Shown one piece after another: positions 11,700-20,937 of a stretch of 64,000 nt of DNA. Positions within the stretch are counted from its first letter, which is position 1, and each line of letters starts with the position of its first letter. The notes under the pieces are model-generated. The model was not told the DNA's origin, made no database searches, and saw nothing but the letters and a program-made list of their open reading frames with translations. The stretch is from Agapanthus africanus (taxonomy: Eukaryota > Streptophyta > Magnoliopsida > Asparagales > Amaryllidaceae): positions 594,650,410 to 594,714,409 of the forward strand of contig CM057344.1 in NCBI GenBank assembly GCA_030015575.1, read 5' to 3'. A program made the translations under genes and the position numbers.

Positions 11700-12985
11700 T
11701 GTTGATACGTCAAACTCGATCAAACTGGGTTGTTTTTCATACTATATAGTAATATGGAAAACTGAGTGATTTCTGGCTTTCTAAATTGTTTTGAATGCCA
11801 AAAACCTAATTTCTAAGAAGATGAGTGAAAATTTTATTTTAAATATTTTTCATGAATTTTACTAAATTTTTTTAGGGTGTTTTTGTGAAAAATCCAACCT
11901 GTAGTTCACCGTGCGTTGGATACCCACACGCATGGAGAACTACAGCATTTGAAAACCTTAAAATAGATTTCAAACGATTTAAAAATATTTCTAGAAGCAA
12001 AATCTCTTGTATAGTTCACCATGCTTGTCCCTACCGGACATACGGGGAGTGGGAAAAATATTTTATTGTTTCACAATAATAAAACTATTGAGGTTCGATT
12101 AAAACTTTCAAAACAAACTTTAAAAACTGTAGTTCATCATGCATTGGGTTACCACACACATGGAGAACTACAACAATAAATCCAAACAGTAATATGTTTG
12201 TTATCAATTTTTTAAAAAGCCGCAGTTCACCATGCGTTGGGTCACCACACGCATGGTGAACCGTTGTCCCATTTTTAGCTTTTTCTCAACGATTTTCAAA
12301 CGGTATTCGATGAAAACTTCGTTCCTTCTCTCTATGCGTGTTGGGACCCAACGCATGGAGAACTATTCAGCTGAAACAGCCCAAAACAGCCAGATTTTCA
12401 GTTATTTGACCTTAAATGCTTTAAATAGAGCGCCGGAGCCATCATTTCTTCTCATCCCGAATTGGAAATCTCAAAGCTCAATTATAAAAGTTAGAGAACG
12501 GCTCCAAAATTTTCAATGCAAGCAGGCGATGAAGTTTTGGCAGAATTCGGAGGAAGCGCATCACGACGACCCTTTCGAAAACAGGCTTTATCTTCTCTTT
12601 CTTTTTTTATTCTTCATTAGCATTTAGATCTAGATCTCCTTGCATTAAAAATCATTTTCTAATTATAAAAACCATGTTTTCAAAATTGCATCATGCATCT
12701 GAATCAACACAACCCATAGGGGTAGGGATAAGTCATTTCCCTAGCTGTCAAGCCGGTAATTTCAAATCGTCCCTTTTGTTTATTTCATTTGCATATGTTT
12801 GAATAAAGTGCTACACTGCATATCCTCATGATTTCTACACCTTCTTTGTGACAGGAAAATAGGGAAGCAATAACCAACGAAGTTAGGAGCCTCCTTGAAG
12901 TGAAGGCGCTTGCAAGGAGAGTTATCAAACCAACAACACAATCTTTTGTACTAAGGGTGTCCAGCGGGCCTAAGTAAATCTGCAG
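11700..12985 (+). mobile_element. Athila LTR, copy 2, 3' border approximate
   Basis: The LTR starts TGTTGATACGTCAAACTC directly after a PPT. It contains a series of inverted words around ACGCATGG/CCATGCGT, including TTGGGACCCAACGCATGG. A TATA-like TTTAAATAG lies near 12420. The end is placed before GTTGGCGATCATGATC (about 12984), which could be a degenerate PBS, but I am not sure. It serves as the 3' LTR of copy 1 and the 5' LTR of the following gag fragment. Confidence 0.6.
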
Positions 12986-13733
12986 TTGGCGATCATGATC
13001 AAAGAACATCAAATCAAGAGAGTGAATCTGTCATGCTTAAAGGATACGGGGGTAACGTCCCTTTAATATCCACACTTACCATCGAGTATCACCTCGAATT
13101 AATAAAAAATATATAGACTCGACTCTAAGGACTGTCGCACTCATTAAGGACAAGAGAAGTTTGAGGGTAATCCATTTCTCATCCTAGCTATTCTTGAGAT
13201 GTCTTAGGCAAGTTTTACCGAGTACCATAGTCTCACAAAGTAAGGGAGTTCTATAATTAAGGAACATGGCGTAAGCCTTGGAAAACCTCTCTTCATTTGC
13301 TTGCACTTACCTGGCCGAGAGATAGCGAAAAGAGTTGTAGATGATCGATCTTTCAAATTGTCTCTTAGAAGTTTAGGAGTGTGTCTAGAAATTGACCTAG
13401 GTGACCCTAAAAACTAGGTGATTAGTTGTTTTCTTTCTTCTTAATTGGTTGAGTCCTTCATCCGTGCATTCTAGCACCACTTTTGAGTTCATACTCTTGA
13501 GTCACACTACACTCACTTCATTTCACCTTATTCCATATCCATACACTCTCTTTACACTTCTTTACCCATATTCTTACCTTATACTATCTTGATTAGTGTA
13601 TGCGAACATGGGCTAGGGACCCAAAATCCCGATTAGTCCGTATTATACCCATCGTTTTGATTCTTCTACTGATTTCGATATCGGTATTTCCGACGATTCT
13701 ACCTTACCCACCATTCTTTCTTTCGATTTTACG
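12986..13733 (+). other. Athila leader, copy 2
   Basis: From 13033 on this matches 3510-4203. The first part (12500-13030) has no counterpart in copy 1. It is non-coding. Confidence 0.55.
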
Positions 13734-13985
13734 ATGGCTGGCACACCTCATCCCACTCTCCAAGATCTTTGCTACATTAGTCGTTCCGCTATTCCTTCAT
13801 GTATTTGTTTGACTCCCTTCAATGGAAACAACTACGAAATCAAGCCCAACTACGTCAACATGCTTCCATATTTTTCTGGACTCAAGTCTGAGGATGCCTA
13901 TGTGTTCATAAGTTATTTTGATGATGTTTGTCGAACGATGCGCTTGCAACATCTTCTCGAAAGTGCAACTCCGTCTGTTGGGTTA
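13734..13985 (+). pseudogene. gag: Athila gag, N-terminal fragment
   Basis: About 80 codons match the start of the 4207 gag (LTPFNGNNYEIKPNYVNMLP, YFSGLKSEDAYVFISYFDDVC, MRLQHL) and are better preserved than copy 1. Similarity ends at the LQHL codons, where a 162-bp repeat begins. The rest of gag and all of pol are absent, so this is a 3'-truncated second element. Confidence 0.75.
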
Positions 13986-14318
13986 AGGAGTCGTCTTAGG
14001 CGCACTTTACCCTGATTTAACTTACGAGTTAAGGTGTCATCTTAAGCGCACTTATGCACAAACTCAAAATGTATCTACGTCTATTGGGTTCAACCAGAAA
14101 TCCTTCGCTCCAAATGGGACCCACGAACAAATTTTTCCAGACGAACCCCAAGATATGATTGCTGAACTTTACCCTTATTTAACTTACGAGTTAAGGTGTC
14201 GTCTTAGGTGCACTTATGCACAAACTCTAAAAACAACTCCGTCTGTAGGGTTCAACTAGAACTCCTTCACTCCAAATGGGGCCTACAAACACTTTTAATT
14301 CTTCAGAACCTTCATAGG
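13975..14318 (+). repeat. Tandem repeat, about 162-bp unit, 2+ copies
   Basis: TTAACTTACGAGTTAAGGTGTC begins copies at about 14019 and about 14181; a partial copy (GGGTTAAGGAGTCGTCTTAGG) precedes them. Each holds the inverted word TTAACTTACGAGTTAA and a segment with GGGTTCAACNAGAANTCCTTC and ACTCCAAATGGG. It lies at the break of the Athila gag fragment. Its origin is unknown. Confidence 0.7.
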
Positions 14319-14323
14319 AATTA

Positions 14324-17039
14324 TGTAACACCCTACTTCATTTATACCGATTCTAATTCGAGTATTTCTTTATTTATGGTATTTTCCCGATTTATTGTGT
14401 TTTGGGTGCGAATAGTGTATTTGACATCTGTATTTGCATCCGACCCACTTGCTAGAAACCCGTTTTGATTACTGTTTATACATTGCATACTAGCATTATA
14501 TCTAGCAATCGCATTTTTTATTATAACATTTAAAGTCAAGAAAAATATTTTAAAAATATCTTGCATGGCTTGCATGATACCCCTGACCCTGTCGTAGCAT
14601 CCGCACACCCTGTTCTCATCCCGTTCAGTGTAACGGACCTGTTTGGATGGCTACGTGCACGTGCGTGCATCCGTTCTTGGGGGTATGCATTTTCGTTATC
14701 CGGATATCCAATTTTGGTTTTGGTTGACACGTATATTTTTTGTATTTTAAAACTGGATTTTTAGACCTGACCCGGGCGTGTTTTGGACTATTTTTGTATT
14801 AGCCAAATATTAAATGATTTATTAATATTTTATTAAATAGTACCTTAAAAATTTGTTACCAGGAAATCTTTTTTTAAATTTTAAAAAGAAATCTTTTTTA
14901 GAAAATCATAACAGCCTCTCTCTCTCTCTCTAACTCTCTCTCTCTCTTTCCCACTCACTCTCTCTCCTCTCGATCTCTCTCTATCTCTCTTTCTCTCTCT
15001 CTCACTCGCTGACTCTCTCTCTCTCTTTCCCACTCACTCTCTCTCCTCTCAATCTCTCTCTATCTCTCTTTCTCTCGTTGACTCTCTCTCTCTCTCTTTT
15101 CCACTCACACTCTCTCTCCCCTTCTCTCCCCTTCTCTCGTTGACTCTCTCTCTTTCTTTTCCACTCACTCACTCTCTATCCTTCTCTTCTCTTCTTTTCT
15201 TTCTTTTTCTCTTTTCTTTTCTTTTCTTGGTTCTTGGTTTTTTTTCCAGCCTTCACCGGAGTCGTGTCGCCGCTGCCGATCCAGGCGATCCAGTGAACGT
15301 CCCTTGCTTGCGTGATTGCCCTCTTGCCTTTCCTAGGACCCGTCTCGTGTGCCGTGTGTGCGTTGCGACGATTTACCGACATCGGACGTACCGTACACAC
15401 CCGTTGTGAGATCCGCTCAGGCAAGTTTATCTTGCTACATGCTATAATACTTATCTTGCATCCATATGAATAAAAATATCGCATGTTGATTATATTATAC
15501 ATCCATACGAATGTTTTACTGTTTTCGGATACCCGTATGCATCCATATCATTTAATATACATGTAGCTATATTTACAGATCATATTAATTCATGTTATTA
15601 TTGTAGTAACACTCCATGCTTAATAATGTGCACCCCACTTAGTCTCAGAGCTGTAAATGTAACCCCTAATCGATATTTATGCATCCATACCATTAATTGT
15701 ATATCTAGTTGCATGCCATATCACGTTATTTCATATTACTGCTACATTAACAATCCATGCTAGATAATGTGCATCCTACATAGTAATGGAACTATAGTTG
15801 CAACCCCTGATAGTTATTTATGCATCCATGTTTATTTGTGTATCCATTCCATTAATTCTGCATACCTAGTTGCATGCCATATTACATTAACTCATATTAT
15901 TATTACATTAGTTCCCCATACTTGATAATATGCATACTACATAGTCGTGATGTAACCCCTGATAAATATTTGTGCATCCATGCTTTTATCGTGCATCCGT
16001 ACTTGCGACAGTTTGTTATAAGCACCCTTTTAATACACTGTGCACCCCCTGACATGACCTGTTACACCACTGCTTGACTTGATACCTGATCATATTTCTA
16101 ATGCCAACAATCCTGACATGTTGTCCCGATGGACATTGTCTGTATAGACAAACATGTTCCTGCTTGATCCTGTGTTAGCATTAGCTTCAGATTTATCAAT
16201 ACCTGACTTGAACACATAACCTGGGGGTATGGGGAAATCCATGATGAAACCTGACTTGCAACTCGATAGTTCGATGCTTATACTCATCAGTTTTACGGGC
16301 TAGGCCAGCCCGGGGATGTTGCTGCTGACATCATTCATCTGTACATATTTCTTGTTTAGTGCCTAGCGGCATGTCTCGGATTTCAGCCCGAGAATCTGGA
16401 CCGTGGTCCCGGGCACGTACGGGATACTATTGAGTTACATCGATGATTCATTAAATTGATTTCACAGACTTGTGAGTAGTTAACCCAGTAGCACAGTTTA
16501 GTTTTATCGCAGCACTTCACCTATACTGTTACACTTCGCTGTTCGATATCCCTGCTTACTTATTACATTCATGTTACCATTTATAATTCATGCCTGCATA
16601 TCCTGTTACCCACTGATTATATTATTGTTGATATTGTGACGTGCTGACGTCTGGGTTTTGCATGGCTCAGATCCGCTACCCTTGTCGCAGGCCGAGCAGG
16701 AGTACTTCAGTCGACAGGCCGAGCAGTGAAGACCTGTTAGTATTCCAGTTTAGTTTAGTTTCCTTTCAGCATTTTTTTTATTTCCTGATGTGAGCCCGTA
16801 TTTGGGACTTACTTTCCAGATTGTTATTGTTACTAGGATTTATTGCTTCCGCATATTATTTCTTGACTCGTTTATTCTGACAAACGGACATGTAATAGAT
16901 AGTTTATTTTGTTTTACTGTTCTTGATATCTTATAGACAGCTGTAATGTGATTGTGGAGGGATGTTTCCTAGCCACAGGTAGCATGGTTGGCTCTGTCAC
17001 GTGCCGATTTTAGCGTACTCTGGGAAGCGGGGCGTGATA
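14324..17039 (+). mobile_element. 5' LTR of the Tekay-like host element
   Basis: It starts TGTAACACCCTACTTC and ends GAAGCGGGGCGTGATA, imperfect inverted termini. A primer-binding site follows 9 bp later. The 5' flank is AATTA; the other end of the element lies outside the window, so the target duplication cannot be checked. It contains a CT microsatellite and, near 16310-16440, the GGCTAGGCCAGCCCGG...GTCTCGGATTTCAGCCCGAG text typical of Tekay/Del LTRs. Length 2,716 bp. Confidence 0.75.
14912..15232 (+). repeat. CT-rich microsatellite with longer-period repeats
   Basis: (CT)n interrupted by TTTCCCACTCACTCTC and CGCTGACTC/CGTTGACTC. A unit of roughly 100 bp recurs (CTTTCCCACTCACTCTCTCT near 14947, 15027, 15100 and 15160 with variation). 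It lies in the LTR, probably in the transcribed leader. Confidence 0.8.
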
Positions 17040-17048
17040 GGGTTTGTT

Positions 17049-17062
17049 TGGAATCAGAGCCA
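17049..17062 (+). other. Primer-binding site, tRNA-iMet type
   Basis: TGGAATCAGAGCCA, one mismatch from the common plant TGGTATCAGAGC, 9 bp downstream of the LTR end at 17039. Confidence 0.75.
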
Positions 17063-17443
17063 TAGGATTTCGGTTAATCGGGTCTGATTCTTTTGTAGTT
17101 GGGTATTGGACCCAATACACGAATCAGAAAACCTGAAATTAGGAACATGTCCTGCCACATTATTATCGTGATTCTTAAATCCTATCTTTCTATTGACCCT
17201 TGTCTTGACGATATGCAAACAACTTTGCATCTTGACTTGAAACTTTTGGTTCCCTATTGTTTCTCTCTATTCTGATACTAGGATTTGGGCGACTTGAGTG
17301 GAGTTATGTGATTGTAACTATGTACCACGGCATGGTTATAATGCGGTACTCTATTTAAGTAATTTGGAGTCCTAGTCTTGATTCACTCCCTCGTTTTTTT
17401 GGTCATTGCCTACCAGTTTATATTTTATCGCAAGTTTTGAATC
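17063..17443 (+). other. Leader of the host element; gag absent
   Basis: Only about 380 bp separate PBS and protease. A gag of more than 1 kb is expected in Tekay/Del elements, and no gag or zinc-knuckle motif is visible. This is probably an internal deletion that predates or accompanies decay. Confidence 0.55.
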
Positions 17444-17701
17444 TTGTTTATCATATTAATTTTGTTCAGTATCTTGGCTTCAGATGAAGTCATTTTTGGT
17501 ATCCTACTTGTTCATGATTTTCCCGCATTAGCATTATTCAATTCTGGTGCATCCCATTGTTGTATGTCGTCAAAGTTTATTGCTGCACACTCGATTTCTT
17601 GCACGACCCTATCTAGTTGTTGGGACATACACACTGGGAATGGAAAGATCACATCTAGTAGAGAATGCAAAGATTGTTCTATTGTTATTTGCGGACGGGA
17701 G
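17444..17701 (+). pseudogene. Protease, N-terminal half, of the Tekay-like element
   Basis: In the frame of 17444 the stretch ALFNSGASHCCMSSKF corresponds to the protease active site of Tekay/Del elements (usually LFDSGASHSFIS). The catalytic Asp is Asn here (AAT for GAT). The frame runs to GGA CGG GAG at 17701, where element T is inserted. Removing T and one copy of the GGGAG duplication joins this frame to ELFADFLVIDTGSYDVVLG at 62514 onward without a shift. The other half is described at 62516. Confidence 0.8.
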
Positions 17702-17704
17702 TGT

Positions 17705-19650
17705 TCCCTGATTAAAAATCAGGAATTACCTCAATGAGGTATCACGTACTCATACGTGACCAAGGGTCACGTGTTGACACGTGATAATTTCCTCTGACCT
17801 CCACTTTATGGAATTAAACTCTAAAATCAAACAAAAGTGTAAACAAACGGCTAAGGAAAGACCCCAATGGGGCATCACGTGCTCACACGTGACTAAGGGT
17901 CACGTGTTGACACGTGATGGTCCTTCAGCCCAGTTAAAAGACTGAATTAAATTCTGAATGAGGGAGGGTCACGTGCCAACACGTGATAGGCTTTGAAAGC
18001 CATATAACTTGATAGAATTAAATTCTAATTAAGGGAAATCAAAGACCCTAAATGGAAAAGTATTTCTTTAAATCTTTCCAAATAAAAGAGGATTATGCTC
18101 TGTAAAGTGGAGCACCGTTGGATTAAAAATCCAACGGTGATTAAAAATCACCAATTTATGGAAATATTTTATACAAGAAAAGATTTCCCTAAAATTTACC
18201 AAGAATAAAAAACAGAATATCTTTTGGATTAAAAATCCAATGGTGAATAAAATTCACTGAGTGATCTAAAAGATCATGTTAGTTATGAAAAACAAACAAA
18301 ATCTTTCAATGAAAGATTCACTAAACAAATTGATTCTTTTCCTTCTCCTATAAATAGGAGCCAAGAAAAGAAGTAAGATATAGAATTTTGGGATCTTGAA
18401 ATTTTCTAAAGGCAAATAGCAGAGAGAAAAGAAAAGAGAATTTAATTCTCAAGAAAGAAACCCTAGGTGAGAAAGGGAAAGGGATCAAAACTTCATAAAG
18501 CAAAAAGAGAATTTAATTCTCAATCTAAGAGTTTAACTCTTCTGCAAAAGAACTTAGTTCTTCCTTTAGTTGAAGATCTGCAGAAGCAAATCTCCCCACA
18601 GGTTAAGAATTTAATTCTCATCGGGAAGATTCTGCCATGCAGATCCAAAAACTTAGAGGGAGGATTGAGTTTAGAGAATTTAATTCTCCCAAAAGTAAAA
18701 CTAGGGTTTAACCCTACATGAGAATTTAATTCTCCCAAATTCACAGGAATTTAATTCCTCCCAAATAAAACTAGGGTTCAACCCTATATGAGAATTTAAT
18801 TCTCCCAAATTTATAGGAATTTAATTCCTCCAAGACAGACAGAACTAGGGTTTAACCCTATATGAGAATTCAATTCTCCCAAATTCATAAAGAATTCAAT
18901 TTCTCTAAATGAAATTAGGGTTTAACTCTACTTGAGAATTTAATTCTCTCAAATTCACAGGAATTTAATTCCTCCTAAATGAGATTAGGGTTTCACCCTA
19001 CATAAGAATTTAATTCTTCCACATGTATAGGAATTTAATTCCTCTAAAACATAATTAGGGTTTAACCCTACAGAGAATTTAATTCTTAAAATAAAGAGAC
19101 TTGAAAGATCTCCATGCACGTAAAGAACATTGGTCACGTGATGACACGTGACCCCAATCCGCAGTGATCAGAAAGAAAGAATAAGGCTAGGTCACGTGTC
19201 TCCACGTGACCCCTAAACAGATCCCCCAAAAATGAGAAAGAAAAAACTTTGAGGCAATGCCTCACGTGCCCCTACGTGACCCTCATAATATAGGGAACAA
19301 AAGCAAAGACAGTTTTGGCTTTGGGCGCCTTCATGTGTTACCACGTGACCCCTAATAAATGTTTTAATAATCAATGCACAAATATCCATCACGTGTCAAC
19401 ACGTGATGGTCAGAAGATTAAAAGTGTTTAAACACTTATTTGCAGAACAAAGTAAAGGAGATCTGGCCCCACCTTTGGATGCCCTCACGTGTCTCCACGT
19501 GACCCCTTCCTCTCTAGTGTTTAACACTAATTTGAGCGTTTTATTTCTAGTGTTTAACACTGTTGTCCTCTAGTGTTTAACACTATTTTTAAGCCAATCT
19601 TAGCCAAATTGGCTAAGTTTCCAGAGGCAAAAACCCTCCTTTAATTAAAT
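17705..19650 (+). repeat. Dense array of short inverted repeats in the 5' LTR
   Basis: Units are arm-loop-arm of 11-18 bp placed almost end to end. Examples: CCTGATTAAAAATCAGG, TACCTCAATGAGGTA, CACGTGTTGACACGTG, GGTGATTAAAAATCACC, AATCTTTCAATGAAAGATT, GAGAATTTAATTCTC, GGAATTTAATTCC, AGGGTTTAACCCT, GAGTTTAACTC, AGTGTTTAACACT, TTAGCCAAATTGGCTAA. Loops belong to a few types (TTTAA, ATTAAAAAT, CAATG, TTGA/CTCA), while arms vary as matched pairs. About 18 CACGTG boxes are included, mostly as pairs 4 bp apart. Confidence 0.9.
18349..18356 (+). promoter_or_regulatory. TATA box of the 5' LTR, centred in a palindrome
   Basis: TATAAATA lies in CTCCTATAAATAGGAG (18345-18360), a 6-bp-arm inverted repeat. 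It is preserved in the 3' LTR at 60031-60038. The core promoter therefore follows the same arm-loop-arm style as the rest of the LTR. Confidence 0.75.
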
Positions 19651-20024
19651 ATCAAAACTGAGTAAAACTCAGAGCTACAACGTTTAATACTCAGTCAAAG
19701 ATAAAAATGTTATCAGAGCCTTCAAACTCTTGTTTAGCATTGCTAAGTGATGAGGGGCTGAACCCAGACAAATGTCTAATGGTCCAATAAAGGGCCAACA
19801 CTTCAAATCTAATTGGATTTAGCCCAAGTTGGCCATAAGTTCTTAATTCAGACTTAACTGAGCCAATGTGCTCATAATCTAATTAATTGATCTTAGTTCC
19901 AAATTGGACTACAGATCCCCAATCAACTCTGGTTCAAGGGTACATCTCTTCACTCCTCTGATATTTGTTGTTGTAATCCTTCAACGTCTTCAGAGAGGTG
20001 ACGGGTCCCGACAACCACACATTT

Positions 20025-20250
20025 CACGGACTATGATATCCTTAACCTTGACTGTGAGGTCTTTAAACTCACGGACTATGATGTCCTTAACCTTGACTGT
20101 GAGGTCTTTAAACTCACGGACTACGATGTCCTTAATCTTGACCGAGATGTCTTTAAACTAACAATGGACCGTAATGTCCTTAAACTAACATTGGACCACC
20201 ATGTCCTTAAACTGGTAATCGACCGCAATATCTCTAAACTAAACAATAGA
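20025..20250 (+). repeat. 45-bp and 27-bp tandem repeats in LTR
   Basis: CACGGACTATGATGTCC starts three units at 20025, 20070 and 20115 (45 bp). They contain GTGAGGTCTTTAAACTCAC, an inverted word. Then units of about 27 bp with GGACCNNNATGTCCTTAAAC follow. The word GGAC..GTCC is itself inverted. The 3' LTR has an extra partial copy (61697-61860). Confidence 0.8.
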
Positions 20251-20788
20251 GCCCAAATGCTCTTTTGTCGGATCTAAATGATCCCGTTAAGTTGATCTTA
20301 GTCTAAAAATTAGACTAACATATCCTTAACAAACGTTTATGTTGATCTTAGTCTCAAATGAGGCTAACGTATCCTTAAACCCAACCCTCAAACCCAAATC
20401 TAAGAAGATACGGATTTGGACTAATCCACGCCCTACGGGCGACAACATAAATTAGTCTCCGTATACAATCCACGGGCAACCAAACACAAAACAAACACCC
20501 ACGACACGAAGTAACCATCTGGAGTTGTTACCGCGATGCGGTAGCATAATTAACTGCAGGGGCTTACGCCTGCAGGGAAGAGCGTCCCCACAATCAAAAC
20601 CCCTCAAATGAGGGGGAATCTGACGAAGTCTGCTATATCGGCCGCATTCGTTTAAACCTTCGATACATGGTGTCATAAATCAACTTGGCATCTTCGGAGA
20701 GGTGGACGGATAGCACCAATTAGCATCTGCCCTCAGAATTCAGGCCCAAGCGTCCCAACATCCCGGTCGCGTCTTTCGGCGGAGAACA
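20251..20788 (+). other. 3' end of the 5' LTR, no gene
   Basis: There are fewer palindromes here, though TTAGTCTAAAAATTAGACTAA near 20299, CTGCAGGGGCTTACGCCTGCAG near 20553 and CCCCTCAAATGAGGGG near 20599 continue the pattern. It ends GGCGGAGAACA. Confidence 0.6.
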
Positions 20789-20793
20789 GATTC

Positions 20794-20811
20794 TGGCACG
20801 CCCGGTGGGGC
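20794..20811 (+). other. Primer-binding site of element T
   Basis: TGGCACGCCCGGTGGGGC begins 5 bp after the LTR end. By position and by the leading TGG (complement of CCA) it is the PBS. The tRNA was not identified. A similar TGGCACGCCCGGTGGG text is known from other Tat elements. Confidence 0.7.
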
Positions 20812-20937
20812 CTTTTCCTCTTTCCACTCCACACTTCGTGTGTCGTGTTCGCGAACGAATCGCGGTTTGCTAATGGTTGCCCCTGGGTCGAGGTACTAAG
20901 ATTTGGCGTCTTGCTTGGTGCAAAAAGCGAAGGATCA

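Larger units (their letters stand above)
3016..14323 (+). mobile_element. Athila-like element(s) in LTR-internal-LTR-internal arrangement
   Basis: Two direct copies of one family are present. Copy 1 runs from a 5'-truncated LTR (3016) through leader, gag and PR to a PPT. The LTR at 11700 then begins copy 2, which continues past the LTR into the same leader and the start of the same gag before it stops near 13985. Matching anchors include GTTCACCATGC, TTGGGACCCAACGCATGGAG, the TTTGAGGGTAAT leader and the gag start. A simple element would end with the second LTR, so this is either a tandem product of unequal recombination or two overlapping copies. RT, RNase H and integrase are absent: PR is followed by about 390 bp and then the LTR. 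The element is therefore non-autonomous or internally deleted. The block is interrupted by the LTR-like insertion 5793-10722. Confidence 0.7.
17702..20788 (+). mobile_element. 5' LTR of element T
   Basis: It starts TGTTCCCTGATTAAAAATCAGG and ends CGGCGGAGAACA; the end lies 5 bp before the PBS. The TATA box at 18349 implies a U3 of only about 680 bp and a transcribed R+U5 of roughly 2.4 kb, most of it palindromic words and tandem repeats. There are no CDS; the ORFs here are composed of the repeats. Confidence 0.93.

Noticed and set aside
12984-13000. GTTGGCGATCATGATC as a definite Athila PBS
   Set aside because: Only the first bases match the usual Athila PBS, so the LTR border is left approximate.
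15140-15502. ORFs on both strands near the CT microsatellite
   Set aside because: Low-complexity Ser/Leu or Lys/Glu translations of the microsatellite; non-coding LTR.
18467-18721. 84-codon ORF in the 5' LTR
   Set aside because: It is composed of the GAATTTAATTC-type palindromic words; the 3' LTR equivalent is not open in the same way.
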